From Clostridium sp. CAG:1219 (GTDB lineage Bacteria > Bacillota > Clostridia > TANB77 > CAG-465), in contig HF996772.1 in NCBI GenBank assembly GCA_000433335.1, forward strand, positions 22,087-30,426: a stretch of DNA of 8,340 bases. The letters run 5' to 3'. A program made the position numbers and the translations under genes. Positions 7,021 to 8,340 of the stretch are shown one piece after another. Under the pieces are notes generated by a model. That model saw only the letters and a list, made by a program, of their open reading frames with translations, was not told the origin of the DNA and searched no databases. Position 1 is the first letter of the stretch. Every line of letters begins with the position of its first letter.

Positions 7021-7506
7021 ATGAAAAATAATAAAAAAAGTGGTATATCATTAATAATTTTAATAACTATGATTGTAATAGCTTTAGTATTGTTAACTCT
7101 TTCTGTAATAGCAGTTGGATCTACAGTGCAAAATTCTTCTATCTCTGCATTTGGAAACGATTTAAAGGAAGTAGAAGATGCATGTGGGGCACGTTACATA
7201 GAAAATGGACTGTCAAGTTTCGATGATATATATAAAAATGATATACTAAAACTTGTAGGAGATAAAAATAAGGAAGAATTTAAAAAAGAATTAGAGCTAA
7301 ATGGTGATAATCTTGTAAATCGATTTTTAATTGTAGATTTAGAAAAAATAGGAGTTAATAAGAGTACAAGAGGAAACCATAAAAATGGAGAAAATGATGT
7401 TTACGTGCTAACACCAGATACTCTTCATGCATATTATTTGAAGGGAATAACAGTTAAGGGTACTACATATTTTTCTATTACAAGTAAGGTAAAAGAATTA
7501 TTATAA
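7021..7506 (+). CDS. Short pilin-like protein (shared N-terminal module only)
   Basis: A 161-residue protein. MKNNKKSG|ISLIILITMIVIALVL is a prepilin-like N terminus with a helix to about residue 32; +5 is Ile, so Glu5 is again missing. The rest matches the start of the shared module of both long paralogues: SSISAFGNDLKEVEDA (39-54), FKKELELNGDN (87-97), VDLEKIGV (105-112), RGNHKNGENDVYVL (117-130) and HAYYLKGITVKGTTYFS (136-152). It stops where the larger proteins continue into the second half of their module, so it lacks Ig-like and lectin-like parts. This could be a genuine minor pilin-like subunit, or a paralogue that lost its 3' part; the good SD, intact frame and tight spacing argue that it is expressed. 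It sits 17 nt after the second gene and its stop is 2 nt upstream of the addA SD, so all three probably share a transcript. Confidence 0.82.
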   Translation: MKNNKKSGISLIILITMIVIALVLLTLSVIAVGSTVQNSSISAFGNDLKEVEDACGARYIENGLSSFDDIYKNDILKLVGDKNKEEFKKELELNGDNLVNRFLIVDLEKIGVNKSTRGNHKNGENDVYVLTPDTLHAYYLKGITVKGTTYFSITSKVKELL

Positions 7507-7508
7507 AA

Positions 7509-7556
7509 AGGAGGAGTGGTATATACTTTTTAGTATATACCACGTATGTGTATATG
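7509..7556 (+). promoter_or_regulatory. Hairpin between Shine-Dalgarno and start codon of addA
   Basis: The SD AGGAGG (7509-7514) is followed by a perfect 12-bp stem, GTGGTATATACT (7516-7527) with AGTATATACCAC (7532-7543), around a TTTT loop. The ATG is at 7554-7556. In linear RNA the SD-to-ATG gap is 39 nt, too far; with the stem folded the unpaired gap is 11 nt, or 5 nt to the in-frame GTG at 7548. No U-tract follows, so it is not a terminator. It could instead be a DNA operator palindrome. Confidence 0.7.
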
Positions 7557-8340
7557 AAGTGGACAGATGAACAAAAAAGTGCAATAAATAAAAGAAATTC
7601 TAATATTCTTGTTACGGCTTCTGCAGGTAGTGGTAAAACTGCAGTCTTAATTGAGCGTGTTATAAATAGAGTACTTATAGATGAAATAGATATAGATAAA
7701 ATTTTAGTAGTTACTTTTACTAATGCGTCTGCACTTGAACTTAGAGATAAACTTTCAAAAAAACTTAGTGAAAAATATAAGGAAGAAGGTACAAACAAGA
7801 GCTTTATAAAAAGACAGATACGTATTTTAAATAGAGCTAATATATCTACCATACATGCATTTTGCTTGAAAATAATAAGAAGTAATTTTGATAGAGTTTC
7901 GCTTGATCCAGAATTTAAAATTTTAGATGAGGCAAACACTAATATTTTAAAGAAAAGAGCTATTACGAATATTATTGAAAAAGAATATGCAAAAGAGAAA
8001 AACCAAAATTTAACAAATTTATTACAGCTATTTAATTATAAAGAGGATGAACTTTTAGAACAATTAATTTTAATATATGACTATATAAGAAGCTTTACTA
8101 TGCCATTTGAATTTTTAGAAAAAGAAGCAGAAAAATATAATTGTTCATCAGAAGTTGAAAATTTATATACTCTAGATTTTGGAAAACAAATATATGATGA
8201 GGTTATATCAGAGTTAAGACTTATATTTATAAAACTTCAAGAACAAATATCTAGAATTCAGGGTATTGAAGGATTTGAAAAAATAGTTTCCACTTTACAA
8301 GAAGATCTAGATAATATATTCTCTATTTTAAATAATTCAA
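7554..8340 (+). CDS. addA: AddAB helicase-nuclease subunit A (partial, runs off window)
   Basis: The first 262 codons of a gene whose family members are about 1,200 residues. AddA is the UvrD-like helicase and nuclease subunit of AddAB, the RecBCD counterpart of Gram-positives; it resects double-strand breaks to load RecA. Visible are the Q-motif region MKWTDEQKSAI (1-11), Walker A ASAGSGKT (22-29), motif Ia VVTFTNAS (52-59), and the ANISTIHAFC block (95-104) followed by DPEFKILDE (118-126), all in the expected order. The helicase motifs II-VI and the nuclease domain lie outside. I chose ATG 7554 because the family starts at K-W-T; an in-frame GTG at 7548 adds two residues. addB, usually next to addA, is not upstream here; pilin-like genes are instead. 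No clear promoter of its own was found, so read-through from the pilin-like genes, or a start inside them, is likely. Confidence 0.93.
   Translation, partial: MKWTDEQKSAINKRNSNILVTASAGSGKTAVLIERVINRVLIDEIDIDKILVVTFTNASALELRDKLSKKLSEKYKEEGTNKSFIKRQIRILNRANISTIHAFCLKIIRSNFDRVSLDPEFKILDEANTNILKKRAITNIIEKEYAKEKNQNLTNLLQLFNYKEDELLEQLILIYDYIRSFTMPFEFLEKEAEKYNCSSEVENLYTLDFGKQIYDEVISELRLIFIKLQEQISRIQGIEGFEKIVSTLQEDLDNIFSILNNS

Noticed and set aside
7516..7543. Hairpin before addA as an intrinsic terminator
   Set aside because: No U-tract follows the stem; the next bases are GTATGTG. It lies between SD and start, which fits a translational or operator role better.
4653..7560. DGR reverse transcriptase, Avd or template repeat near the putative variable region
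   Set aside because: I looked for a YxDD-type reverse transcriptase and for a second copy of the variable-region scaffold. The only partial similarity is the lectin-like end of the second gene, which is a paralogous domain, not a near-identical repeat.
7478..7939. Open frame of about 150 codons on the minus strand
   Set aside because: It lies antisense to the well-supported start of addA, has no recognisable motif and reads as a low-complexity hydrophobic translation of the opposite strand.
1..8340. CRISPR array, tRNA or rRNA genes, insertion sequences, riboswitch
   Set aside because: No spaced direct repeats, no tRNA cloverleaf or rRNA-like stretch, no transposase frame or terminal repeats, and no leader long enough for a riboswitch were seen on either strand.

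Overview
The window reads as chromosomal DNA of a low-GC Gram-positive bacterium, most likely a Clostridia-type Bacillota. The evidence is the very AT-rich composition, consensus sigma-A promoters, strong GGAGG ribosome binding sites, UGG-only tryptophan (standard code), and the gene families tsaE-tsaB-rimI and addA. I cannot name the species.

Left part, minus strand. A compact operon, tsaE-tsaB-rimI, runs from a near-consensus promoter at 1836-1864 to an AT-rich intrinsic terminator at 203-239. TsaE and TsaB belong to the tRNA t6A37 (threonylcarbamoyladenosine) pathway, and RimI is a GNAT protein acetyltransferase. At the edge (1-113, minus) is the 5' end of another gene, tentatively a Lon-like AAA ATPase.

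Middle, plus strand. A divergent promoter (1891-1919) starts a cluster of three paralogous pilin-like surface proteins of 904, 740 and 161 residues. Each opens with a short basic stretch, a prepilin-like Gly|(Ile/Val) site and one hydrophobic helix, but lacks the usual Glu at +5. All three share one N-terminal module. The two long ones add beta-rich Ig-like segments and a C-terminal domain resembling the formylglycine-generating-enzyme/C-type-lectin fold. The first long gene ends in a segment that looks like the variable region of a diversity-generating retroelement (DGR) target: conserved RxGxWxxG...AGxF...GFR scaffold, raised GC, depleted adenine, and a run of NNT codons. It is closed by its own hairpin terminator (4665-4697). 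The second gene has a new promoter. The third gene is short and contains only the shared N-terminal module. No reverse transcriptase or template repeat lies in the window, so DGR action is a hypothesis and would have to come from elsewhere in the genome.

Right part, plus strand. addA (helicase-nuclease subunit A of AddAB) begins 47 nt after the third pilin-like gene, with no terminator visible between them, and runs off the end. A perfect 12-bp hairpin lies exactly between its Shine-Dalgarno sequence and its start codon. Removing 34 nt there recreates the same ribosome binding site and start as the second pilin-like gene. This suggests a structured initiation region in which folding brings a distant SD to the start.

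No stretch longer than 300 bases lacks a gene. The three main gaps (114-235, 1817-1937, 4653-4780) hold the promoters and terminators listed.
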